Assembly (NCBI GenBank): GCA_902574725.1
Contig: CACGPA010000002.1
Span: forward strand, 1 to 49,356
Length of the DNA stretch: 49,356 nucleotides
Direction: 5' to 3'
Source: an uncultured Pelagibacteraceae bacterium
Lineage (GTDB): Bacteria > Pseudomonadota > Alphaproteobacteria > Pelagibacterales > Pelagibacteraceae
The position numbers and the translations under genes are program-made. Each line of letters starts with the position of its first letter. The stretch's first letter is position 1. Below, in pieces: positions 17,406-25,957 of this stretch. The notes beneath the pieces were generated by a model. It saw only the letters and a program-made list of their open reading frames with translations, was not told where the DNA came from and did no database searches.

Positions 17406-18065
17406 CTATAAAAATAAATTATTTTTTATATAATTTAATGCAAGACTTGAAGCTTCTACTGAAATATGATGACCACAGTTTTTTATCATCCTTGTTTCTA
17501 CTGATACATTATTTCTAATCAAAAAATCTTTTGCTTCTAATAGACTAGAAGGCGATACTATTTCATCTAATTCACCGTGTATAAGTAACATTTTAGTAGT
17601 AGAAATTTTTCTCTTTTCTAAATCTATTTTATCAATAATTTTTCCAGAAAAACCAATAATACAATTATAATTTTCAGAACTTATTAAGCCCAAATTAATA
17701 GACATCATACAGCCTTGGCTAAAACCTGATAAAATAATTTTAGAACTTTTTAAATTATATTTCTTTTTTACTTCTTCTAAAAATTTTAATAAAATTACTT
17801 CAGCCTTTTTAGACTCTTCAAGAATATATTTTGGGTCCTCCTTGCTTAAATCAAACCACTGATATCCTGTTGGATTTACAGCGCAAGATTCTCTAGCATC
17901 AGGACATAAAAAAACTGTATTTTTTAAAAATCTTTTCCAGCCCAATGAAAGCATACTAATATCTTGACCATCTCCACCATATCCATGAAGTAAAATTATA
18001 GCATAATCAATTTGCTCTTTTTTATTATCTGGTTCTATAATTTTAGTATTTAAACAAAATTTCAT
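17406..18065 (-). CDS. alpha/beta-hydrolase carboxylesterase (YpfH/phospholipase family)
   Basis: 219 residues. The oxyanion-hole segment is ILLHGYGGDGQDI near residue 26, the nucleophile elbow is LSGFSQGCMM with Ser in GFSQG, the acid is in IHGELDEIVSP, and the His is in KNCGHHISVEA. This order is that of the small carboxylesterase/phospholipase family (YpfH, acyl-protein-thioesterase-like). It should hydrolyse short acyl esters or lysophospholipids in the cytoplasm. No signal peptide is seen. A spacer of 29 bases separates it from the upstream tlpA-like gene on the same strand, so the two may be cotranscribed. Confidence 0.87.
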   Translation of the reverse strand: MKFCLNTKIIEPDNKKEQIDYAIILLHGYGGDGQDISMLSLGWKRFLKNTVFLCPDARESCAVNPTGYQWFDLSKEDPKYILEESKKAEVILLKFLEEVKKKYNLKSSKIILSGFSQGCMMSINLGLISSENYNCIIGFSGKIIDKIDLEKRKISTTKMLLIHGELDEIVSPSSLLEAKDFLIRNNVSVETRMIKNCGHHISVEASSLALNYIKNNLFL

Positions 18066-18094
18066 AATATTATAATTATTTTATATTAAAAAAA

Positions 18095-18626
18095 TTAATT
18101 ATATTTGCTTAACCATTCAACAAATTTTTTATCAGTAAAGTCTATTACGCCCATAATTCTTGCAAATTCTTCACCGTTTTTATTTATTATAACTGAAGTT
18201 GGTATGCCTCTTAAAGAAAACAAGTTTGCTAGCTTTACAGTATCATCAAAATATATATCCAAATTTTTAATTTTTAATTCTAAAAAAAATTTTTCTGCCT
18301 TTTCAATTTTTTCTTTTCCAACATTTATTGGAAAAATTTTAAGATTTTCTAGTTTATTAATAGACTGAAGTGTATCTAAATATGGCATTTCTTGTCTGCA
18401 AGGAACACACCAAGTGGCCCAAAAATTTAAAATGACTAATTTACCTCTATAATCACTGAGTTTAATTATTTCATTAAAGTTGTTTTTAAACTCAATATTT
18501 TTTAATTTTTTTAGCTTCAGTATAAACTATTAGATTTTTAAAACTTGGTTGTTCAATTGAGTAAGAAATAACTGTTGATAACAAATAAAAAATAACTAAT
18601 AAAAATTTATGGGTTAATAATTTCAT
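18095..18626 (-). pseudogene. TlpA-like periplasmic thioredoxin, frameshifted in an A7 run
   Basis: The track shows only the last 97 residues, but the gene begins upstream. From ATG at 18626 the frame gives a signal peptide (MKLLTHKFLLVIFYLLSTVI) and then QPSFKNLIVYTEAKK before hitting a stop. Shifting by one base at a run of seven A (18506-18512) restores KNIEFKNNFNEIIKLSDYRG and the thioredoxin core NFWATWCVPCRQEMPYL, with the CVPC active site, through to PTSVIINKNGEEFARIMG. With six A's the protein would be complete at about 176 residues. It is either a sequencing/assembly indel, a recent mutation, or slippage on the A run. The product would reduce periplasmic disulfides. It is divergent from argH, with 23 bases between starts. 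Confidence 0.8.
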
Positions 18627-18649
18627 TCTAAAATGTATAGTTACATATC

Positions 18650-20047
18650 ATGAGTAAAAATAAAAACAATAAACCAGTTTGGAGCTCTAGAATAAGTAGA
18701 GATACTTCTCATATCTTTCAAAAAGTGGGTAGTTCATTAAAAATAGACAGAAGACTTTTTAAAGAAGATTTAAGAGGTTCAATTGCTCATGTTGAAATGC
18801 TTTATAAACAAAAAATTATATCATTATCTATAAAAAATAAAATTGTTTGGGGGCTAAATAAAATATTTAACGAAATTAATAAAAAAAAATTTTTTTTTAA
18901 TGAAAAAAATGAAGACATTCATATGAGTATAGAAAAAAGATTATTTGAAATAATTGGTGAAGATGCAGGGTATATACATACTGCAAGATCTAGAAATGAC
19001 CAAGTCTTAACTGATTTTAAATTATGGCTAAGAGACTCAACTAAAGAAATTATAAAAGAGCTAAACTTAACAATGCAAATTATAATAAAAAATGCAGAAA
19101 AAAATATTAATACTATAATGCCAGGATTTACACATTTAAAAAATGCCCAACCTATTTCATTTGCTCATTATATTTTAGCTTACATTGAAATGTTTGGAAG
19201 AGATAAGAAAAGATTTAAAAATAATTTGGAAAATCTTATGGAAAATCCTTTAGGTGTTGCTGCTTTATCCGGAACATCTTTTAATATTGATAGAAATTAC
19301 ACCACAAAAAAATTGAAATTCAATAAACCTACAAATAATTCGATTGATACTATTTCGGATAGAGATTTTGCTTTAGATTTTTTATATTCTGTATCAGTTT
19401 GTTCAATTCATATATCAAGGTTTTCAGAAGAATTCATAATTTGGAACTCTGATGCATTTAAACTTATAACCCTAAATGATAAAATTGTAACTGGATCATC
19501 TATAATGCCACAAAAAAAAAATCCTGATCCTTTAGAATTTTTGAGAGGCAAAACAGGAAATGCATTTGGTAATTTATTCTCAATGCTAACTATATTAAAA
19601 GGTTTACCACTTTCATATTTTAAAGATTTACAAGATGATAAAGAATTAGTTTTTAATTCATTCGATCAACTAAAATACTCTTTGCAAATTTTAAGAGAAA
19701 TTCTAAAAAATTTTATTACAAATAAAAAAAGGATGCTTGAGCTTGCCGAGAGCGGTTACATAACATCAACTGATTTAGCTGACTATATAGTTAAAGAAAT
19801 GAATTATCCTTTTAGAAAAGCTTATCAGATAACAGCAAAAATAGTTAATCTGGCAGAAAAAAAGAATAAAAGATTGGACGAGTTAACCTTCGAAGAAATA
19901 AGAACTATAGATCGTAAGCTGAATAAAGATGTTTTAAATATTTTTGATTTAAAAAATGCAGTAAATTCAAAAAAATCTTATGGAGGAACTTCTTTTGAGA
20001 ATATAAAGAAAATGATAAAGAAATATAAAAAAGAATTAAATGATTAA
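18650..20047 (+). CDS. argH: argininosuccinate lyase
   Basis: 465 residues, a normal length. Family signatures are EDIHMSIEKRL, the substrate-binding TARSRNDQV, TPGFTHLKNAQPISFAHY-like sequence, and the mobile catalytic loop GSSIMPQKKNPDPLEF with the active Ser. It cleaves argininosuccinate to arginine and fumarate, the last step of arginine synthesis, as a cytoplasmic tetramer. It starts 23 bases from the divergent tlpA-like gene. The last codons overlap the start of a small lipoprotein gene, followed by lysA, a conserved alphaproteobacterial order. Confidence 0.96.
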   Translation: MSKNKNNKPVWSSRISRDTSHIFQKVGSSLKIDRRLFKEDLRGSIAHVEMLYKQKIISLSIKNKIVWGLNKIFNEINKKKFFFNEKNEDIHMSIEKRLFEIIGEDAGYIHTARSRNDQVLTDFKLWLRDSTKEIIKELNLTMQIIIKNAEKNINTIMPGFTHLKNAQPISFAHYILAYIEMFGRDKKRFKNNLENLMENPLGVAALSGTSFNIDRNYTTKKLKFNKPTNNSIDTISDRDFALDFLYSVSVCSIHISRFSEEFIIWNSDAFKLITLNDKIVTGSSIMPQKKNPDPLEFLRGKTGNAFGNLFSMLTILKGLPLSYFKDLQDDKELVFNSFDQLKYSLQILREILKNFITNKKRMLELAESGYITSTDLADYIVKEMNYPFRKAYQITAKIVNLAEKKNKRLDELTFEEIRTIDRKLNKDVLNIFDLKNAVNSKKSYGGTSFENIKKMIKKYKKELND

Positions 20048-20159
20048 AAAAATAATTATTATTTTATTTTGTTCTATAATAGTTTTTTCATGTGGAAAAA
20101 AAGGTGACCCTGAATACAAAGAATCAATAAAAACTATTAACTCAGTAAAAACTGTGTAA
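20040..20159 (+). CDS. lptM: small lipoprotein, LptM (YifL)-like
   Basis: 39 residues, too short for the track. It starts inside the argH stop region (ATGATTAA) and its stop overlaps the lysA start (TAATG), so it is held on both sides by translational coupling. A signal peptide with a hydrophobic core (MIKKIIIILFCSIIVFS) leads to a lipobox, VFSC, directly followed by GKKGDP. The C-G-x-K-G motif after the lipidated Cys is the mark of LptM/YifL, a small outer-membrane lipoprotein that assists LptD maturation in E. coli. Position before lysA is typical in proteobacteria. The function here is by homology of motif and place only. Confidence 0.82.
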   Translation: MIKKIIIILFCSIIVFSCGKKGDPEYKESIKTINSVKTV

Positions 20160-21373
20160 TGAATTTTAAGAAAAATAAAATATATATAGAAAATATTGAA
20201 GCTAAAAATATAGCTAAAAAATTTGGAACTCCATCATATTGCTATTCGTTCAATAAATTAAAAAAGAATATTCAAAGTTTTAAAAATAATTTTAAATCAA
20301 TTAATCCGTTAATATGTTTTTCTGTAAAATCTAATTCTAATCTTCAAATTTTAAAAGAAATAAGAAAATTTGGAATAGGAGCTGATGTAGTTTCAAAAGG
20401 TGAGCTTTTAATTGCTCTTAAAGCTGGAATAAATCCGAAAAAAATAGTTTTTTCTGGTATTGGTAAAACTTTTGATGAAATTAAATTTGCCATTGAAAAA
20501 AATATTTTACTTATTAATGCTGAATCTGAAAGTGAAATTAATGAAATTGAAAAAATTGCTAAAAACAAAAATAAAAAAATTGATATAGGAATAAGACTTA
20601 ATCCAAATATTAATGCAAAAACACTTAAAAAAATTTCTACTGGTAAAAACGAAGATAAGTTTGGCATAGAAGAATTAAATTTTTTAAAAATATTAAAAAA
20701 ACTTAAAAACTCTAAATATTTAAATATAATATGTTTAAGTGTCCACATTGGTAGTCAAATAACTGATTATCGCCCATATGAAAAAATGATTAGTGTAGTT
20801 GATAAAATAATTAAAAAATCAAAACATAAATTTGATTTTATAGATTTGGGTGGAGGAATGGGAATAAAATATGATAATAAAGCTAAATCCCTTAATTATA
20901 AAAAATACAATTTAATAATTAAAAAATTCTTAAAAAAACATAATGTTAAAATTATTTTTGAACCAGGTAGATCTATTATTGCGGACACGGCAGTTCTTCT
21001 CACAAAGATCATTTATATTAAAAAAACAAACAAGAAAAATTTTATAATTTTAGATGCTGGTATGAATGATTTAATGAGACCAGCCTTATATGGCTCAACA
21101 CACCAAATTATTCCACTGAAAAAAAATAATAAAGTAATAAATAAAATACATGATTTTGTTGGTCCAATATGCGAAAGTACTGATAAGTTTTTATCTTTAA
21201 AAAAATACCAAAAAGTAAATGAAAAAGATATTTTGGCAATTTATGATGTGGGTGCCTATGGAATGGTCTTATCATCAAATTATAATTTAAGAACAAAACC
21301 CCCCGAAATAATGATTAAAAAATCTTCATTAAGGGTAATTTTAAAAAGACAAAAGCTTAATAATATTATTTAG
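20159..21373 (+). CDS. lysA: diaminopimelate decarboxylase
   Basis: 404 residues, alanine-racemase fold type III PLP enzyme. The PLP lysine is in CFSVKSNSNLQIL near residue 58. The sequence continues with SVHIGSQIT, the glycine-rich phosphate-binding DLGGGMGIKY, FEPGRSIIADTAVLL, and the C-terminal active-site Cys in VGPICESTDKF and Tyr in YDVGAYGMVLSSNYN. It removes the D-carbon carboxyl from meso-diaminopimelate to give lysine, the final step of the pathway. It is translationally coupled to the preceding small lipoprotein gene. Confidence 0.96.
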   Translation: MNFKKNKIYIENIEAKNIAKKFGTPSYCYSFNKLKKNIQSFKNNFKSINPLICFSVKSNSNLQILKEIRKFGIGADVVSKGELLIALKAGINPKKIVFSGIGKTFDEIKFAIEKNILLINAESESEINEIEKIAKNKNKKIDIGIRLNPNINAKTLKKISTGKNEDKFGIEELNFLKILKKLKNSKYLNIICLSVHIGSQITDYRPYEKMISVVDKIIKKSKHKFDFIDLGGGMGIKYDNKAKSLNYKKYNLIIKKFLKKHNVKIIFEPGRSIIADTAVLLTKIIYIKKTNKKNFIILDAGMNDLMRPALYGSTHQIIPLKKNNKVINKIHDFVGPICESTDKFLSLKKYQKVNEKDILAIYDVGAYGMVLSSNYNLRTKPPEIMIKKSSLRVILKRQKLNNII

Positions 21374-21386
21374 TTTTTTATAAACA

Positions 21387-22088
21387 ATGATTAGAAATTT
21401 TTTTTTTTCCATTTTTTTTTATATTGGAATTATTTTAATCTGTATAATATTTTTACCTGCTTTTTTTTTACCTCAAAAAATAGTTTTGTTTGGAGGAAAA
21501 ATAATGGGTCATTGGTCAAGGATCTGTTTAGAATTTTTTTTATCTACTAAAATAGTTATTAAAGGAAGTGAAAATTTAATTAGAAATGAAAAATTTTTTA
21601 TTGCATGTTCACATCAATCGATGTTTGAAACTTTCTATTTGCAGACTATATTTAATTCTCCAATATTTATTTTAAAAAAAGAATTACTTTCAATACCTAT
21701 ATTTGGATGGTACCTAAAAAAAATAAAATCTATATCTATTGATAGAAATAAAATTAATAAAGAAAATCTTGATTTTTATGAAAAAATAAAAATCACGTTA
21801 GAATCAACTGATAGACCAATTATTATTTTTCCTCAAGCAACAAGGGTCGCAGCTAATGACAGATCACCATTTAAGAAAGGTGCTTCAAGAATTTATGAAA
21901 CTTTAAATATTAAATGTCAACCTGTTGCAATAAATTCTGGAAATGTTTGGCCCAAATCAGGAATGTTAATAGCTAATAAAACTTTAACAATTTCAATTTT
22001 AGAGCAAATAGATTCTGGTATAGATTCCAAACAATTCTTAGAGATTTTACAAAATTCTATTTATAAAGAGTTAGATAATATTTCTTAA
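21387..22088 (+). CDS. plsC: 1-acyl-sn-glycerol-3-phosphate acyltransferase
   Basis: 233 residues with an N-terminal hydrophobic anchor (residues 3-30). The acyltransferase block I is CSHQSMFETFYL, where the usual HX4D is HX4E, a variant known to me from other alphaproteobacterial PlsC proteins. Block III reads FPQATRVA in place of the common FPEGTR. Block II is near ISIDRNKI. It acylates lysophosphatidic acid to phosphatidic acid at the inner membrane. It lies 13 bases after lysA and its last four bases overlap the convergent dnaN end. Confidence 0.88.
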   Translation: MIRNFFFSIFFYIGIILICIIFLPAFFLPQKIVLFGGKIMGHWSRICLEFFLSTKIVIKGSENLIRNEKFFIACSHQSMFETFYLQTIFNSPIFILKKELLSIPIFGWYLKKIKSISIDRNKINKENLDFYEKIKITLESTDRPIIIFPQATRVAANDRSPFKKGASRIYETLNIKCQPVAINSGNVWPKSGMLIANKTLTISILEQIDSGIDSKQFLEILQNSIYKELDNIS

Positions 22089-23197
22089 CCTTTCATAGGC
22101 ATAACAACATATATACTATCGAAATCTGAAGGATCTTTAATTAATGCTGGTGAACCAGTATCATTTAAAAAAATTTCTATTTTATTTCCATCAAGTTGTG
22201 AAGCAATATCAATTAAGTATCTAGAATTAAAACTAATGTCTAATTCATTATCAAATTTTACGTTTAATGTTTCTTTTCCATCACCACTGCTTGTATTATT
22301 AACTGAAAGATTTAATTTATCTTTAACTAAATTAAATTTTACACCATCCTTTTTATCTAATGAAACTGATGCAACTCTATCAACTGAATTTAAAAATAGT
22401 TCTAAATCAACTTCTAATTTTTTTTTATTATTTTTTGGTATTACTTGAATATAATTTGGAAACTTTCCATCAATGAGTTTGGAAATTAAAATACTATTTT
22501 CTAACTCAAATTTTATTTTTGATTTTTGATTAGAAATTTTTACATCTCCATCATAATTTTCTAAAAGAGAGCAAATTTGAAATATAGTTTTTTTTGGCAT
22601 TATTATTGGTTCGAATTGTATTTTTTCATTTAATAAAACTTTTGAAACAGACATCCTATGACTATCGGTAGCAACCGCTGTTAAAAAATATTTATCATCT
22701 ATGTTTGTCTGGTGAAAATAAATACCACTCAAATAATGTCTAGTTTCATCATTAGAAACTGAAAATTTACATTTATTTAATAGTTTTAAAAGCTTTTTAG
22801 ATTTTATAATAAAATCGTTTCCACTAAAATTTTCATCAGTTAAAGGAAATTCTGTAGCAGGAAGGCAATTTAAATTAAATATGGATTTTTCAGACTCAAG
22901 ATGAATTTTACTTTCTCCAGTTAATTCAAAATTTATCTTTTTGCCTGATGAAAATTTTCTAATAATATCATACATAATTGAAGAGGTTGTTGTTGTTTTT
23001 CCTTCTTCTTCTATTTGCACATTTTTAATCTCATTAATAAAAATTAAATCTAGATCTGTTGCTGTTATCTTTAATTTAGAATTACTTGCATCAATTAGAA
23101 CATTCGATAATATTGGTAGAGTACTTCTCTTTTCTATTACACCTTGACAGTAACTCAATGATTGTTGCAAGTCTTTCTGATTAATGCTGAATTTCAT
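22085..23197 (-). CDS. dnaN: DNA polymerase III beta sliding clamp
   Basis: 370 residues, the standard length, with the three repeated clamp domains. Typical segments are MKFSINQKDLQQSLSYCQGV at the start, RSTLPILSNVLIDA, the central TAVATDSHRMSVSK, and the conserved C-terminus SPALIKDPSDFDSIYVVMPM. The dimeric ring tethers polymerase III to DNA. The start overlaps the dnaA stop by 17 bases, so dnaA-dnaN are coupled, a classic arrangement. Confidence 0.97.
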   Translation of the reverse strand: MKFSINQKDLQQSLSYCQGVIEKRSTLPILSNVLIDASNSKLKITATDLDLIFINEIKNVQIEEEGKTTTTSSIMYDIIRKFSSGKKINFELTGESKIHLESEKSIFNLNCLPATEFPLTDENFSGNDFIIKSKKLLKLLNKCKFSVSNDETRHYLSGIYFHQTNIDDKYFLTAVATDSHRMSVSKVLLNEKIQFEPIIMPKKTIFQICSLLENYDGDVKISNQKSKIKFELENSILISKLIDGKFPNYIQVIPKNNKKKLEVDLELFLNSVDRVASVSLDKKDGVKFNLVKDKLNLSVNNTSSGDGKETLNVKFDNELDISFNSRYLIDIASQLDGNKIEIFLNDTGSPALIKDPSDFDSIYVVMPMKG

Positions 23198-24593
23198 CTA
23201 ATTTATTGTACAAAATTTGATTTTTTAAAGTATCGATATTATTACAAAGCTCTGGATCATTTTTTTTTAAATTTTCAATTGTTTTAATTGAATGAATTAC
23301 GGTTGTATGATCCCTATTAGAAAAATCTCTACCTATTTCAGGAAGAGATTTTGAAGTTAATATTTTTGTTAAGTAAATAGCTGTTTGTCTGGGTCTTACT
23401 AAATATCTTGATCTTCTAGAAGACAACATTTCAGTTTTAGAAATTTTATAAAATTTACATACTAAAGATTGTATTAAATCAGTTGTTACCCTATTCTCTG
23501 ATACATTTAACAAATCTTTTAGAACTATTTTCGTTTCTGATAAATTTGGTGTTTTATTATAAATTCTTGCAAACGATACTATTCTATTTAATGCACCAAC
23601 CAACTCTCTTATACTACTTTTTATCTCTCTGCTTAAAAATTTCTGTATTTCTTCAGAAATATTTAGCTGATTAGAATAATATTTTCTTAAATCTTCTGTT
23701 TTGAGTTTAATAATCTTATATCTTAATTCATAATCTGACTGTTGAATATCAATTACCAAGCCTCCAGAAAATCGGGATTTAATTCTTTCTTGCATTCTAG
23801 TAAGTTTATTTGGAGGTCTATCAGCAGAAACAATTATCTGAGAGCCTTTATCTAATAATGCATTAAATGTATGAAAAAACTCTTCTTGCATAGCTTCTTT
23901 TCCATTCATAAATTGAATATCATCGATCAATAATGCATCAGAATTTCTAAAATTCTCTTTAAATTTAACCATATCATTTGATTTTATTGATTTAACAAAT
24001 TGGTACATAAATCTTTCTGCTGAAATAAACATAACTTTATTATTATCTTTTAGTTTTAAACCTATTGAATTTAAAAGATGTGTTTTTCCCATTCCTACAC
24101 CACCATAAATATATAAGGGATTATAATGAGACATATTTTCAGATACTTTTTTTGACGCTTCAAAGGCAAGTTTATTACTTGAGCCAGTTATAAAATTATC
24201 AAAATTTCTGTTGGGGTCTATTCTGTTATACTGAAAAAAAAAATCCTTTATAAATGAAATATTATCTTTTGAAAAATTTGTATTTCTATCATGAGCGTCA
24301 TTTATAATTTCTTCTTTTTTTACATCCAAAGAAAGTTCGATTCTATTTATTTCTGGTTTATAAGATTTAACTATCTGTAAAATTTGATCTAGATATCTTG
24401 AGGTAATCCAGTCTCTTATAAAACGTGTAGAAACAGATAGTAAAATATAATTATCAAACTCCTCAACAAAGCTAATTTTTCTTAACCAGCTTTCAAAAAT
24501 ATCTTTTCCAAATTTTTCTTTCATTTCAATTTGAATTTTTTCCCAAGAAACTTTGGATTGATAATTTTTATTAAGTAAATTTTTATTTTCCAT
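23181..24593 (-). CDS. dnaA: chromosomal replication initiator DnaA
   Basis: 470 residues. Domain I (WEKIQIEMKEKFGKDIFESWL) is followed by a linker. The AAA+ domain has Walker A GGVGMGKTHLLNSIG (about residue 165), Walker B ALLIDDIQFMNGKEA and sensor ADRPPNKL. The C-terminal box-binding domain includes RPRQTAIYLTK and RDHTTVIHSI. It binds DnaA boxes and opens oriC. It is followed immediately by dnaN, and rpsT lies upstream on the same strand after 282 bases. Confidence 0.97.
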   Translation of the reverse strand: MENKNLLNKNYQSKVSWEKIQIEMKEKFGKDIFESWLRKISFVEEFDNYILLSVSTRFIRDWITSRYLDQILQIVKSYKPEINRIELSLDVKKEEIINDAHDRNTNFSKDNISFIKDFFFQYNRIDPNRNFDNFITGSSNKLAFEASKKVSENMSHYNPLYIYGGVGMGKTHLLNSIGLKLKDNNKVMFISAERFMYQFVKSIKSNDMVKFKENFRNSDALLIDDIQFMNGKEAMQEEFFHTFNALLDKGSQIIVSADRPPNKLTRMQERIKSRFSGGLVIDIQQSDYELRYKIIKLKTEDLRKYYSNQLNISEEIQKFLSREIKSSIRELVGALNRIVSFARIYNKTPNLSETKIVLKDLLNVSENRVTTDLIQSLVCKFYKISKTEMLSSRRSRYLVRPRQTAIYLTKILTSKSLPEIGRDFSNRDHTTVIHSIKTIENLKKNDPELCNNIDTLKNQILYNKLDEIQH

Positions 24594-24875
24594 GAATTTT
24601 TAAAATGAAATTCAATTAAGGCTTTTGAAAAATTTAATCAACAATATTTTTAAAAAATAACAAAAAAAATAAAATCTGCGAGTGTATTTTTTTAAAAAAA
24701 ATTAAATCTATAAGAGAATTAATTTTAAACTCTAAGGGGAAGAAAATAATTCTTTACAAAAAAATTAATCTTATAAAAATTTTAAAAAAAAAAACTATAT
24801 ATAGTAAAAAAAAAAAACTTTATCTTTTATTTAGTGCAAATCTTAAGTTGCAAAATTAATAACACTCTAAAGTTG
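24594..24875. other. 282-base AT-rich gap between dnaA and rpsT; no clear gene
   Basis: This is the longest gene-free stretch in the window. It has long A/T runs and must hold the dnaA promoter and the rpsT 3' end. I looked for TTATCCACA-type DnaA boxes on both strands and found none with one or no mismatch, so I do not call an origin here. No tRNA, 4.5S RNA or convincing ORF was seen. Confidence 0.5.
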
Positions 24876-25136
24876 TTAAAGAGAATTTATTTTTTTAGTT
24901 ATTCTTGACAGGTTTCTTGATGCATTTCTTTTTTTTATTATTCCCGTCTTGGCAATCTTCATTATTTCAGAATTTAGCTTTGGAAGATAAGCCAAAGCAT
25001 CTTTTTTATTTTTTTTCTCAATTAAAAGGTTCATTTTCTTAATTGCATTTTTAAATCTACTTTTTCTAGATTTATTTACCTTGGTCTGTCTTGAAATTCT
25101 TCTTATAGTCTTAATTGCTGATTTTATATTTGCCAT
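24876..25136 (-). CDS. rpsT: 30S ribosomal protein S20
   Basis: 86 residues from MANIKSAIKTIRRISRQTKV; the track's extra 13 N-terminal residues are not family-like and I drop them. The Lys/Arg-rich helices (KSRKSRFKNAIKKM) and the end NASRNLSRITKKI fit S20, which binds 16S rRNA early in assembly. The leader has no Shine-Dalgarno; instead it contains CCTCC shortly before the ATG. The position upstream of dnaA is typical of alphaproteobacteria. It is divergent from ubiE with a 116-base gap. Confidence 0.95.
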   Translation of the reverse strand: MANIKSAIKTIRRISRQTKVNKSRKSRFKNAIKKMNLLIEKKNKKDALAYLPKLNSEIMKIAKTGIIKKRNASRNLSRITKKINSL

Positions 25137-25252
25137 TTTTCGTGGAGGTATAGCTGCAGAATTAAGTATGGTCAACTGATTAATTGATTATTTTTCACAT
25201 ATATTACAATAGAAAGTTGATCTATATTACTCTCTATAAAAAATTAAATAGC

Positions 25253-25957
25253 ATGAAACAAATTTTACAAAATCAAAAAGATAAAGTTAAAAAAGTTTTT
25301 GATAATATTTATGATAAGTATGACTTAATGAATGACTTTATGTCTTTAGGTATTCATAGAGTGTGGAAGAAAGATTTTGTTATGATGATGTCTCCAAGTT
25401 TAAATAAAAAACTAATAGATGTTGGATGTGGAACTGGTGATATAGGAAAACTTTTTTTAGATACAGTTAAATATAAAGGTAACGTTTCTAATGTTGATCC
25501 AAATAGAAAAATGATAGACCAAGGGAAAAAAAGATTTAATGGTATTAAAAATATGTCTTGGCACTTAGAAAATGCTGAAAAGCTTAGTTTTAAAAAAAAT
25601 TCTTTTGATTACTATACAATTAGTTTTGGTTTGAGAAATACTAAAAATATTAATCGATCTTTACGGGAAGCCTACAGAGTACTAAAACCTGGTGGAAGAT
25701 TTCTTTGTTTAGAATTTTCTAAAATTGAAAATTCTAACCTAAATTTTCTTTATAAAAACTATTCAAAACTTATACCAATAATTGGAAGCTTAGTAGTTGG
25801 TAAAAAAGAACCCTACGACTACTTAATTGAAAGTATTAATAAATTTATAAACCAAGATGAATTAATTAATTATATGAAAAGATGTGGTTTTCAAAATTGT
25901 TCGTATCGAAATTTAAGCGGAGGTATAGTTGCGATTCATTCAGGCTGGAAAATATAA
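25253..25957 (+). CDS. ubiE: ubiquinone biosynthesis C-methyltransferase UbiE
   Basis: I begin at MKQILQNQKDKVKKVFDNIY, giving 234 residues; the upstream part of the track ORF is not family-like. Motif I for SAM binding is LIDVGCGTGDIGKLF near residue 57. It is followed by NVDPNRKMIDQGKKRF, ISFGLRNTKNINRSLREAYR and VLKPGGRFLCLEFS, all hallmarks of UbiE/COQ5. It methylates the C2 position of the demethylated quinol precursor. The stop overlaps the ubiB start as TAATG. Confidence 0.96.
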   Translation: MKQILQNQKDKVKKVFDNIYDKYDLMNDFMSLGIHRVWKKDFVMMMSPSLNKKLIDVGCGTGDIGKLFLDTVKYKGNVSNVDPNRKMIDQGKKRFNGIKNMSWHLENAEKLSFKKNSFDYYTISFGLRNTKNINRSLREAYRVLKPGGRFLCLEFSKIENSNLNFLYKNYSKLIPIIGSLVVGKKEPYDYLIESINKFINQDELINYMKRCGFQNCSYRNLSGGIVAIHSGWKI

